From Sphingobacterium sp. HMA12 (GTDB lineage Bacteria; Bacteroidota; Bacteroidia; Sphingobacteriales; Sphingobacteriaceae): DNA of 64,000 bases. The position numbers were made by a program, and so were the translations under genes. Every line of letters begins with the position of its first letter. Position 1 is the stretch's first letter. Positions 1 through 7,171 of this stretch are shown here, in pieces. The stretch lies in contig NZ_BEYR01000009.1 of the NCBI RefSeq assembly GCF_002933815.1, positions 1 to 64,000 of the forward strand, in the 5' to 3' direction. The notes below the pieces were generated by a model. The model was not told where the DNA came from and ran no database searches. It was given only the letters and a program-made list of their open reading frames with translations.

Positions 1-43
1 GTTCCCTCTTTCGAAGTAACCCTGCCTCCCTTGCGGAGTGGTG

Positions 44-75
44 CAAAGATAGGGAGTTTACTAACAAACTTCCAA
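44..75 (-). promoter_or_regulatory. Bacteroidota-type promoter pointing off the left edge
   Basis: On the minus strand TTG (73-75) is followed after 21 nt by TATCTTTG (44-51), a good match to the Bacteroidota consensus TTTG-N19-21-TAnnTTTG. The transcript would run leftwards through a GC-richer leader and out of the window. The leader style resembles those ahead of rRNA operons in this group, but that is inference because no rRNA sequence is visible here. Confidence 0.4.
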
Positions 76-490
76 GCCTTTTGTTCTTATTTATTTCAAT
101 ATGTCTGTAACTCACTGGAAACTTGACCGATTGTTTTTCCCCGCAACTGGCCGGAGGGCTGTAGAAAAGGCTTCCGGGCAGCTTTCGCTTATTCTTTTGA
201 TTGGGGTACTGACTCCCTAATAGTTGTTAGCCCAAAAGCACAGCACTGGCTAATAGAAAACATTAGGGATACCCCGAACCCGGGATGGAAAGATCGAATG
301 ACATGGACACAGCAGAAAAACCGTAACCGGAAACAGACCGTAAAAAGCAGAAAAAAATCCGATGGGCCGGATCTCCCGGATCAGAAGATATGGAACGGTA
401 GACAGGCATAAAAACCGCAGCCACAAACCGAGGAGACCGCAGAAAAGCAAGGCAAAAGCGTGTCATCAAAGGTCAGCAGAAATTCGTAGT

Positions 491-580
491 TTAGTTAGGG
501 TTTGTTTAGGTTTAGTTTAGGTATTGGTTAGGTTTAGTTTAGGGAAAAGCTAAACTAAACCTAACTTTACCCTAACCTAA
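491..580. repeat. TTTAG-rich palindromic block
   Basis: The left half consists of variants of TTTAGTTTAGG/GGTTAGG and the right half is their complement. The core is a perfect 15-bp inverted repeat, 527-541 against 551-565, with a 9-nt loop (542-550). The outer TTAGTTAGGG (491-500) pairs nearly perfectly with CCCTAACCTAA (570-580). It could extrude as a cruciform or form an RNA hairpin. There is no T-run, so a plain terminator is not the obvious explanation. Confidence 0.75.
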
Positions 581-646
581 TAGTAGACTATTACTAATTT
601 AATATTGGACTCATCCCTAAAAAATACCAAACCTGGGATCCATATG

Positions 647-709
647 GGCAAAAGCATCTTTCTTCCGGGGTTTGTTTGCACATTCTTGCCATCCCCTTCG
701 GCTTTTGCC
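647..709. repeat. 9-bp inverted repeat
   Basis: GGCAAAAGC at 647-655 is exactly complementary to GCTTTTGCC at 701-709, with 45 nt between. It lies directly beside a second inverted repeat (715-770), so the two may belong to one structured element. The function is unknown. Confidence 0.5.
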
Positions 710-714
710 TACTT

Positions 715-770
715 TTTACCTATCCATTCTACTTTTCCCCTTTTGATTGCCTGTTCTTTGGATAGGTAAA
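715..770. repeat. 11-bp inverted repeat
   Basis: TTTACCTATCC (715-725) is the exact reverse complement of GGATAGGTAAA (760-770), separated by 34 nt. No gene overlaps it. It could be a protein-binding or recombination site, or a remnant; nothing nearby identifies it. Confidence 0.55.
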
Positions 771-935
771 CAATAAAGAAACATTAAGGAATGGACAGGG
801 ATATTCCTAACAGGGGGCGAATAAGGTATGACCAAAACTCTATTCAAAGATCGCAAGTTGCCCAGCAGAAGCAAAAGAACTTCACTCCTTCTCTGGAATT
901 GGACAAAAATACACCATACATGCGGGCTCACTATC

Positions 936-980
936 GGAATCGCTGTTTTCGGAAAAGGGAATCGCTGTTTTTCGGAAAAG
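936..980 (+). repeat. 22/23-bp tandem duplication
   Basis: The unit GGAATCGCTGTTTTCGGAAAAG (936-957) is repeated immediately at 958-980 with one extra T. This is direct replication-slippage style duplication in non-coding DNA. The one-base length difference would break any reading frame shared by the two copies. Confidence 0.85.
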
Positions 981-1062
981 CAATTGAAAAAAAATACAAA
1001 TTAAGCCGTACATTAGTAAGGATACTTGATCATTAACATGAATATTTAATACCTGCATCATT

Positions 1063-1896
1063 TTGAACGCACTTTTCAAAATATATCAAATCGATGCCAA
1101 AGAAGCACTGCGCATCCAAGAGTCGAAAAATGAAATACACAAACATGATTTCGAAGAACTGATTGTTGGTGTAAAGGGACAGTTAGAACATTTCATTGAT
1201 TTTAAAGCGAAAACATATACTGCTCCTTTCGTCAGTTTTATCGCACAGGGTAAAAATCACCGGGTAACACCTCTCCTGCTGAATCAAGAGATCGACTTTT
1301 GGGTTATCCGATTTAAAAGCGAATTCATCCCCGAAACTACCTTCCAGCTCTATGCACATTTTCATGAAAATGCAACATTGACTTTTTTTCAACCCCTTTG
1401 TTTTTCCAGGTTGGTTATCCTGTGCCAAATGATTCAACAGGAAACACAACAAACCGTAGTTGACTATGCGGTGATCAAGCAGCTGTTAAGTACTATATTT
1501 ATTATGATCGAGTCTGAGCGAAAAAAACAATTCCCCGCCACACAGCAGCAATTAAAAAACCAAAGTACAACATTCACCAGTTTTCTATCCATACTGGAAG
1601 AGAATTATCGCCGACCGGAAGGCGTAAACTATTACGCTGAAAAACTTTTTATGTCTGCGCGTAATTTAAACCTGATCTGCCAAAGTATATTACAACAAAG
1701 TGTGTCGGAAATCATCGAAACAAGAAAACTGATCGAAGCCAAAAATCTGCTGCTAACAACAAATAAGACCATTTCAGAAATAGGCTTTGAATTAGGCTAT
1801 CAGGAAAAGGCTTATTTCACCAATGTTTTTAAAAAGAAAGCTGGAATGACCCCATCTGAATTTAGAAATGAGATTCAGAAGCTGATTTCCGAATAA
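1063..1896 (+). CDS. AraC family transcriptional regulator
   Basis: The protein has 277 residues. The last hundred or so form an AraC/XylS double helix-turn-helix domain: the second helix pair reads ISEIGFELGYQEKAYFTNVF and is followed by KKKAGMTPSEFR, the family signature. The N-terminal part, with IHKHDFEELIVGVKGQ, looks like a cupin-type ligand-binding domain. The start is uncertain. The listed one is TTG at 1063; an upstream ATG at 1039 runs into a stop after three codons, and no clear ribosome binding site is visible. It lies 88 bp before the extradiol dioxygenase on the same strand and may control it (inference). The ligand cannot be read from the sequence. Confidence 0.85.
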   Translation: MNALFKIYQIDAKEALRIQESKNEIHKHDFEELIVGVKGQLEHFIDFKAKTYTAPFVSFIAQGKNHRVTPLLLNQEIDFWVIRFKSEFIPETTFQLYAHFHENATLTFFQPLCFSRLVILCQMIQQETQQTVVDYAVIKQLLSTIFIMIESERKKQFPATQQQLKNQSTTFTSFLSILEENYRRPEGVNYYAEKLFMSARNLNLICQSILQQSVSEIIETRKLIEAKNLLLTTNKTISEIGFELGYQEKAYFTNVFKKKAGMTPSEFRNEIQKLISE

Positions 1897-1944
1897 TACA
1901 ACAATTTGGCAAAAAAACAATACCTAGTACCGCCCCAGACTGCC

Positions 1945-1952
1945 TAATTTTG
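1945..1952 (+). promoter_or_regulatory. -7 promoter element (TAATTTTG)
   Basis: TAATTTTG fits TAnnTTTG and lies 33 bp before the ATG at 1985. The alternative upstream GTG start of the dioxygenase begins inside this element, which supports the ATG. No good -33 TTTG is found at the usual distance, so the assignment rests on one box. Confidence 0.45.
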
Positions 1953-1984
1953 TGCTAATAATTAACGCTATTCGTATCATTCAA

Positions 1985-2869
1985 ATGCGTAGAAAGGATT
2001 TTATCAAAATTATGGCAACACTCCCCCTATCAGGCATAGCAAGCCCCGCAAGTTCATTACGTAAATTGTCTACTGACCTTGCTGCTACAGACAAATTTCC
2101 GGTTCTCTTTTTAGGACACGGAAGCCCCATGAATGCCATTGAGGACAATGAGTTTGTCCAAGGGTTCAGAAAAATAGGACAGACATTCGAAAAACCGAAA
2201 GCAATTTTAGTGATCTCGGCGCACTGGGAGACACGTGGAACATTTGTTACCGCCATGGAGCATCCGGCTACAATCCATGATTTTGGCGGTTTCCCGCAAG
2301 CTTTGTTTAACGTACAATACCCTGCTCCCGGAAGCCCCGCGTTAGCTCATGAGACACAGCGCATCGTCACAAAAACAGAAGTTCATCTCGACGATAAATG
2401 GGGACTGGACCACGGCTCCTGGTCTGTTGTCAAACACTTATATCCCAATGCTGATGTTCCTATTATTCAGATGAGTATAGACTATTCTCAACCTGCTTCC
2501 TATCACTATGAAATTGCACAACAGCTGGCTGAACTGCGAAAAAAAGGTGTCTTGATTATTGGAAGTGGAAATATGGTCCACAATCTCAGCATGGTTGCCT
2601 GGGATAAACTCAATACAACAGGATATGCTTACGAGTGGGCTACCCTTGCCAATGATAAGATGAAAAAGTTTATTCTGGATGGTAATCATCAGGCTTTAAT
2701 CGATTTCAGGCAGCAGGGGAAAGAGTTTGACCTGGCAATCCCTACGCCGGAGCACTATCTTCCTCTAATCTATAGTCTAGCTTTACAGGAAAAAAATGAA
2801 GATTTATTTTTGTTTAATGACAATTCTGTAGCAGGTTCCCTCACTATGACCTCATTAAAAATCGGTTAA
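1985..2869 (+). CDS. LigB-type extradiol dioxygenase (YgiD/DODA-like)
   Basis: The 294-residue product belongs to the class III extradiol ring-cleavage dioxygenases related to 4,5-DOPA dioxygenase and YgiD. Candidate metal ligands are H45 in GHGSPMN, H80 in ISAHWETRG and H199 in GNMVHNL; H143 in LDHGSWSVVKHLYP is the likely catalytic base. The N-terminus MRRKDFIKIM followed by a hydrophobic stretch resembles a Tat signal, which would be unusual for the cytosolic E. coli homologue. I chose ATG 1985 over GTG 1952 because of that signal and the promoter element. Such enzymes open catechol rings using Fe(II) or Zn; the real substrate is unknown. An AraC regulator lies upstream. Confidence 0.8.
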   Translation: MRRKDFIKIMATLPLSGIASPASSLRKLSTDLAATDKFPVLFLGHGSPMNAIEDNEFVQGFRKIGQTFEKPKAILVISAHWETRGTFVTAMEHPATIHDFGGFPQALFNVQYPAPGSPALAHETQRIVTKTEVHLDDKWGLDHGSWSVVKHLYPNADVPIIQMSIDYSQPASYHYEIAQQLAELRKKGVLIIGSGNMVHNLSMVAWDKLNTTGYAYEWATLANDKMKKFILDGNHQALIDFRQQGKEFDLAIPTPEHYLPLIYSLALQEKNEDLFLFNDNSVAGSLTMTSLKIG

Positions 2870-2918
2870 TAGAAAAAAACATTTCTCCATAAGGTTAACG
2901 GATTTCCTACCATGCTGT

Positions 2919-2949
2919 TTTGATGGCAACAGGGAGATAGCTACATTTG
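2919..2949 (+). promoter_or_regulatory. Promoter of the SelW-like gene
   Basis: TTTG (2919-2922), 19 nt, then TACATTTG (2942-2949): an exact match to the Bacteroidota consensus with optimal spacing, 37 bp before the ATG. It implies that the SelW-like gene is transcribed separately from the dioxygenase. Confidence 0.75.
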
Positions 2950-2986
2950 TCTTATAGATAGAATGTATAATCGCTTAATTTAAATC

Positions 2987-3274
2987 ATGGCAACAAAACC
3001 TGTTATCGAAATCGAATACTGTCCAAAATGCAATTGGATGTTGCGTGCGGCCTATATGTCCCAAGAGATCCTGAGCTCATTCACCGAAGATATCCACGGG
3101 GTCCTGCTTATTCCGAGTGAAATTTCAGGACGCTATACTATACGCATAGACAGCAAAGAAATCTTCGATCGAAAGAGAGCCGGCCGATTTCCGGAAATAA
3201 AGGAGCTAAAACAATTGATTCGGGATATTGTTGCTCCTGAAAAATCATTGGGACATTCGGATAAAACTTCCTAG
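2987..3274 (+). CDS. SelT/SelW/SelH family (Rdx-type) protein
   Basis: The small protein (95 residues) has the N-terminal strand-loop-helix of the Rdx family, with a redox C12-P-K-C15 motif in EYCPKCNWMLRAAYM. In animal selenoprotein W the second cysteine is selenocysteine; here both are cysteines, so no recoding is needed. The family has a thioredoxin-like fold and is thought to act in thiol redox reactions, but bacterial members are largely uncharacterised. It has its own consensus promoter and sits before the Ada-like gene. Family assignment is firm; function is not. Confidence 0.85.
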   Translation: MATKPVIEIEYCPKCNWMLRAAYMSQEILSSFTEDIHGVLLIPSEISGRYTIRIDSKEIFDRKRAGRFPEIKELKQLIRDIVAPEKSLGHSDKTS

Positions 3275-3352
3275 CATTCGTTCAATATAGCATAAATCGG
3301 ATTTTATAAGCTTCTTCTTCTTAGCACCTTTGTATACACTAAATGGACAATC

Positions 3353-4189
3353 ATGACTATTCAACAAGAAGTAGATTTTCAACGTATCGCTAAGGCCATA
3401 CATTTCTTACAGGAAAATTTTAGAACTCAACCCACATTAGGGCAGATCGCTTCTCATGTCTACATGAGTGAAGCTCATTTTCAACGGATGTTTACCTCCT
3501 GGGCAGGCACAAGCCCAAAGAAGTTCTTGCAATATATCAGTTTAAATCACGCCAAATCACTATTGAAGGAAAACAATATTGCAGAAACCACCTTTCAGCT
3601 CGGACTCTCTAGTAGCAGCAGGCTACACGAACTGTTTATCAATATCGAAGGAATGACACCTGCTGAGTACAAGAATGAAGGCGCCAACTTGCTCATTTCT
3701 TATCATTATTATGAAACGCTTTTTGGTCCTATCATTATCGCTTCTACCTCAAAGGGCATTTGCCATATTGCATACGAAGAAGATAAAGACTCTGCGCTCA
3801 AGACACTCCAAAACCGTTTTCAAAATGCCAAATTTATACAGCAAGGAGACATCATGCACGAGAATGCACTGAAAGCATTAAATCCACAGAATAATGACAT
3901 TGGTCAGGTGAAATTGCATCTCAAGGGGACGGAATTTCAACTGAAAGTATGGGAAGCATTGTTAAAAATCCCCATGGGCAACTTAAGTACTTACGGTTCA
4001 ATCGCGTCTCAGATTGGAAACCCCAAGGCTTCACGTGCTGTGGGTACCGCCGTCGGCAGCAATCCGATTGCTTATCTGATCCCCTGCCATCGGGTTATTC
4101 AAAACAGTGGAATATTTGGCGGTTATCGTTGGGATCCGATGCGAAAAACAGCGATGATTGGTTGGGAAAGCCTCCACGCAGCGATATGA
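3353..4189 (+). CDS. Ada-like AraC regulator/O6-methylguanine-DNA methyltransferase
   Basis: The protein has 278 residues and two parts: an AraC helix-turn-helix (about 5-105; AEHF-type recognition region and GMTPAEYKN) and an Ogt/MGMT domain (about 115-275) with the acceptor motif PCHRV, Cys245. The Ogt part moves O6-methyl groups from guanine irreversibly onto Cys245. Unlike E. coli Ada there is no N-terminal zinc-cysteine domain for phosphotriester repair, so how this regulator senses damage is not obvious. It overlaps the AlkB gene by four bases (ATGA), which indicates translational coupling and a two-gene alkylation-repair operon. Confidence 0.92.
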   Translation: MTIQQEVDFQRIAKAIHFLQENFRTQPTLGQIASHVYMSEAHFQRMFTSWAGTSPKKFLQYISLNHAKSLLKENNIAETTFQLGLSSSSRLHELFINIEGMTPAEYKNEGANLLISYHYYETLFGPIIIASTSKGICHIAYEEDKDSALKTLQNRFQNAKFIQQGDIMHENALKALNPQNNDIGQVKLHLKGTEFQLKVWEALLKIPMGNLSTYGSIASQIGNPKASRAVGTAVGSNPIAYLIPCHRVIQNSGIFGGYRWDPMRKTAMIGWESLHAAI

Positions 4190-4827
4190 GAAAACAAAAC
4201 AGCAAGGATATCATGGAACTCTTCGACAATCTTTTTGATGGAAATAAAAACATATTGCCCTATGACGGGACAGTCAATTACTACGGTAAAATACTAGATC
4301 AAACGCAAGCGGATCACTATTTTGACCGGCTAATGGATTCCATCGAATGGGTAAATGATCGCGCTATTATTTTTGGAAATGAAATTATCACCAAACGCAA
4401 AGTTGCTTGGTACGGCGAGCAGGCCTTTGAATATAGCTATTCTAATACCACAAAAAGGGCTCTCCCTTGGACAAAAGAACTACTCGAACTAAAAGCACTT
4501 GCAGAATTAAAAACCCAAGAAACTTATAATTCTTGTTTATTGAATCTATATCACAATGGTGATGAAGGTATGGCCTGGCATAGTGACGGAGAAAAAGACC
4601 TGAAGAAAAATGGCGCAATTGCTTCATTAAGTTTTGGAGCCGAAAGAAAGTTTGCATTCAAGCACAAGACAACAAAAGAAAAGATAGATCTTATTTTGGG
4701 AAATGGTAGCCTCTTGGTCATGAAAGATCTCACACAGACTTATTGGTTGCACCGCCTCCCCCCTACAAAAAAGGTATTTATGCCGCGCGTGAATCTGACC
4801 TTCAGAACTATTGACAATTTTCAATAA
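4186..4827 (+). CDS. alkB: AlkB-like Fe(II)/2-oxoglutarate dioxygenase
   Basis: The product (213 residues) has the AlkB fold signature: H132-x-D134 in MAWHSDGE, H189 in WLHRLPP, and R201/R207 in RVNLTFR, which bind iron and 2-oxoglutarate. Its length and the NYYG/WYG elements resemble AlkB2/3-type enzymes that oxidatively remove 1-methyladenine and 3-methylcytosine. The reading frame is open far upstream, inside the preceding gene, but the ATG at 4186 overlaps the upstream stop codon as ATGA and gives the usual family length. ATG 4213 is a possible alternative. Together with the Ada-like gene it forms an alkylation-damage response unit. Confidence 0.92.
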   Translation: MRKQNSKDIMELFDNLFDGNKNILPYDGTVNYYGKILDQTQADHYFDRLMDSIEWVNDRAIIFGNEIITKRKVAWYGEQAFEYSYSNTTKRALPWTKELLELKALAELKTQETYNSCLLNLYHNGDEGMAWHSDGEKDLKKNGAIASLSFGAERKFAFKHKTTKEKIDLILGNGSLLVMKDLTQTYWLHRLPPTKKVFMPRVNLTFRTIDNFQ

Positions 4828-5000
4828 AACAGACAATTGATTCGTCAAGTTGATTATTTTAAAGTTTTCCATCCATATAGTAAAGGATATTCCGCGCTGA
4901 AATCATCAGCAACAAAAACATCGACTTTATATTTGGGGGCTGACCTAACCGTACAACAATTTCATTATCAGAGCATGTTCAGCTATAAATTTAGCAGGAA

Positions 5001-5037
5001 TTGTGTCAATCTCCATCTTATTACGAGATTGACACAA
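5001..5037. terminator. Bidirectional hairpin between alkB and the M1 peptidase
   Basis: Perfect 13-bp inverted repeat (5001-5013 with 5025-5037), 11-nt loop, nine bases past the stop codon of the minus-strand peptidase gene. It lies between convergent genes. The T-run is weak on both sides, so termination efficiency is uncertain. Confidence 0.65.
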
Positions 5038-5046
5038 ATAACGTTG

Positions 5047-6927
5047 TTATTTTACAACTTCCCATTCATTATCTTTGGCGGTGTAATCCATAAAAACACC
5101 ACCATCCAACGTAATTTTCTTCACTTTCTTTGAAGATGACCAACTGACTATTGCCTGTCTTTCATTGTGTTGCCAAATTACAGGTGTTTGATGTTTTGTT
5201 TCCAAAGTGCCGTCTGTATAGGTGATCAAGACATCAAAAGGAATCGCAAATCCCCCTGCGTTTGTGATCAACAAGGTGTTTTTATTCCCAGACTGCTTAA
5301 AGTTATCCACCTTTAAATCAATATAATTATTGGTAAAATACCAGTTCTTCCAAAACCAATTTAAATTCTGACCAGCTCCGGCATTGATACTATAAAAGAA
5401 ATCCCATGGTGTTGGATGTTTACCATGCCAAAGATCCATATAATGATGTAGCGCTTTTTTGAACTGCGTATCACCAAGATAATCCCGTAGCGCGATATAC
5501 GATAAAGCGGCTTTGATATAAGCATTATTTCCATAACCCAGACCATTCAGTTGTGAAGTCATGGTAATCAATGGTTGATCCTCCTCGGTCGATGGATCAA
5601 AGATATATCGTTTCACACGCGAATCTTTAAACAGCTCCTTATTTTTTTCGGCGCCAATCTCCGCATTACCGATCCAAAATTCGAGAGCCGTAGCCCAGCC
5701 TTCATCCATATACCCATATCGGGTCTCATTGATTCCCATATAAAAAGGGAAATAGGTATGGGCGATCTCATGATCTGCTGTTTGTCGAGCATCAACAAAA
5801 TTATCGGGCACACTTGAATCATTGATCATCATTGGGTATTCCATATCCGCAAATCCCTGTACTGCTGTCATCGTTGGATAGGGATAGGTCACTCCGGGCC
5901 AGTTTTTCGAAAACCATTCAATACAGTATTGCTGCCAGCCAATGTATTGTTCAAAATCGGGTGTACCAGCAACATAGCTGGATTGTATACTGACGCGCTT
6001 CGTTCCCAAGTCTACACTGGCCGCGTCCCAAATATAATTGTCACTCACGCTGAAACAAAAGTCAGGAACATAGGTTGCTTTAAACTTCCACTTATTCCAT
6101 TCTTGTTGTGCAGTTACCCTGCCCTCCTTCATCTCGGAGGCTGTAGCAACATGGATAGGCTCATCACGCTGTTTCGATTGGTCAAAGCGTTCTAAAATAG
6201 GCTTCTGTAATACTTCCGCCGCATTCTGAAGCTCTCCAGTGGCCCATACAACAAAATTCTTAGGTACAGCAATTTCAAACTGATAATCATTGAAACCATT
6301 ATAGAACTCCTGCCTACCGTTATGCTCCAAAACGTCCCAACCATTATAATCATCATAGACAGATACACGAGGATAGGAATAAGCACAATAGAAAGTAGAC
6401 GCATTGAGCATGCCATCGCGGTCGCTCTCAACCGATAAGGGGTATTCCCAGCTGATCGCTAGGGTCGCCACTGCTCCCGGAAGAATTTTCTGCCCAAAAT
6501 CACCAAGTTTGACCGTGCCCCAGTCTGCACTATTTACCTCATAAACCTGTCCATTGAGCGTGAATGATTTTATTTTCAACCCCGAGGTCAAATAATTATC
6601 CGAGGCATAGTTAGCACGAACGGCATTAGGCTTGTGTACGTTATTCACAAACCGGATAGCCAACTGCTTCAATGTATCGGGGCTGTTGTTGGTATATAAA
6701 ATTGTCTCATTTCCACGAACAGTCCTCGTCGTCGGATCCAATTGTACCTTTACATCGTATTTTCCAAAGTTTTGCCAGTAATTTTTACCGGGCTCTCCCG
6801 TGGTGGTCCGTGTACCTTTTTCAATGGCTTGTTTAATATTTCTGGGTGTATAGAGTTCCTGCGCATGTGCTAAGCTTGTCATCAATAGTAAAGCCAAACC
6901 GCAGCGATAGATATTTTGTCTGATCAT
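5047..6927 (-). CDS. M1 family zinc aminopeptidase, secreted
   Basis: The protein has 626 residues with a signal peptide at 1-22 (ending SLAHA). The gluzincin motif is intact: H386-E387-I-A-H390 followed after 18 residues by E409 in DEGWA. GFADMEYP (359-365) replaces the GAMEN exopeptidase motif. M1 enzymes remove N-terminal residues from peptides, and this one is expected in the periplasm or on the cell surface. The C-terminal domain is beta-rich and shorter than in large M1 enzymes. A consensus promoter lies just upstream (6946-6977) and a hairpin just downstream, so it is probably monocistronic. Substrate specificity is not evident. Confidence 0.93.
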   Translation of the reverse strand: MIRQNIYRCGLALLLMTSLAHAQELYTPRNIKQAIEKGTRTTTGEPGKNYWQNFGKYDVKVQLDPTTRTVRGNETILYTNNSPDTLKQLAIRFVNNVHKPNAVRANYASDNYLTSGLKIKSFTLNGQVYEVNSADWGTVKLGDFGQKILPGAVATLAISWEYPLSVESDRDGMLNASTFYCAYSYPRVSVYDDYNGWDVLEHNGRQEFYNGFNDYQFEIAVPKNFVVWATGELQNAAEVLQKPILERFDQSKQRDEPIHVATASEMKEGRVTAQQEWNKWKFKATYVPDFCFSVSDNYIWDAASVDLGTKRVSIQSSYVAGTPDFEQYIGWQQYCIEWFSKNWPGVTYPYPTMTAVQGFADMEYPMMINDSSVPDNFVDARQTADHEIAHTYFPFYMGINETRYGYMDEGWATALEFWIGNAEIGAEKNKELFKDSRVKRYIFDPSTEEDQPLITMTSQLNGLGYGNNAYIKAALSYIALRDYLGDTQFKKALHHYMDLWHGKHPTPWDFFYSINAGAGQNLNWFWKNWYFTNNYIDLKVDNFKQSGNKNTLLITNAGGFAIPFDVLITYTDGTLETKHQTPVIWQHNERQAIVSWSSSKKVKKITLDGGVFMDYTAKDNEWEVVK

Positions 6928-6945
6928 ATCTCCGAATTAAATAAT

Positions 6946-6977
6946 CAAAACTAAGATAAATTTGCGCTTACTTCCAA
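6946..6977 (-). promoter_or_regulatory. Promoter of the M1 peptidase gene
   Basis: On the minus strand TTG (6975-6977), 21 nt, then TAGTTTTG (6946-6953), which lies 18 bp before the ATG at 6927. It fits the Bacteroidota consensus. Confidence 0.6.
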
Positions 6978-7134
6978 GTTTAATTATCTGATTCTGTCCT
7001 ATCGCTAGGAATTGCTCCAGTCGCACTCTTCTTCGGCAGCATCTGAGCAATACAAGCATACAGCTCCACCGCTATTAGCTAACACCAATCAATGCTTTAT
7101 GGAATTGGCTTTATCCTTTTAGAAAACATTTTAA

Positions 7135-7142
7135 TATTTTTG
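7135..7142 (+). promoter_or_regulatory. -7 element upstream of the barrel protein gene
   Basis: TATTTTTG matches TAnnTTTG and lies 29 bp before the ATG at 7172. No -33 box is seen at the standard spacing, so support is moderate. Confidence 0.4.
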
Positions 7143-7171
7143 ACGTTTAGATCTAAGATAAACCCGAAGGC

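Larger units (their letters stand above)
81..1062. other. Non-coding stretch with several inverted repeats
   Basis: No convincing gene lies here. The open frames are short (up to 81 codons), overlap on both strands, and show no recognisable domain, signal peptide or start context. The stretch does contain a TTTAG/CTAAA-rich palindromic block (491-580), inverted repeats at 647-709 and 715-770, and a tandem duplication at 936-980. It could be a decayed element end or an intergenic region after an rRNA operon; the sequence alone does not decide. Confidence 0.6.

Noticed and set aside
250..469. Two overlapping minus-strand frames with hydrophobic starts
   Set aside because: Both are short, in different frames over the same DNA, and composition looks random; no conserved motif.
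791..1036. 81-codon plus-strand frame in the left non-coding region
   Set aside because: It spans a one-base-different tandem duplication, shows no domain and has no visible ribosome binding site; an antisense frame of similar length overlaps it.
3949..4185. N-terminal extension of the AlkB frame
   Set aside because: It lies wholly inside the Ada-like gene in another frame; the ATG overlapping that gene's stop gives the normal AlkB length.
4837..5133. Plus-strand frame between alkB and the M1 peptidase
   Set aside because: It crosses the terminator hairpin and the 3' end of the peptidase gene on the other strand; no domain.
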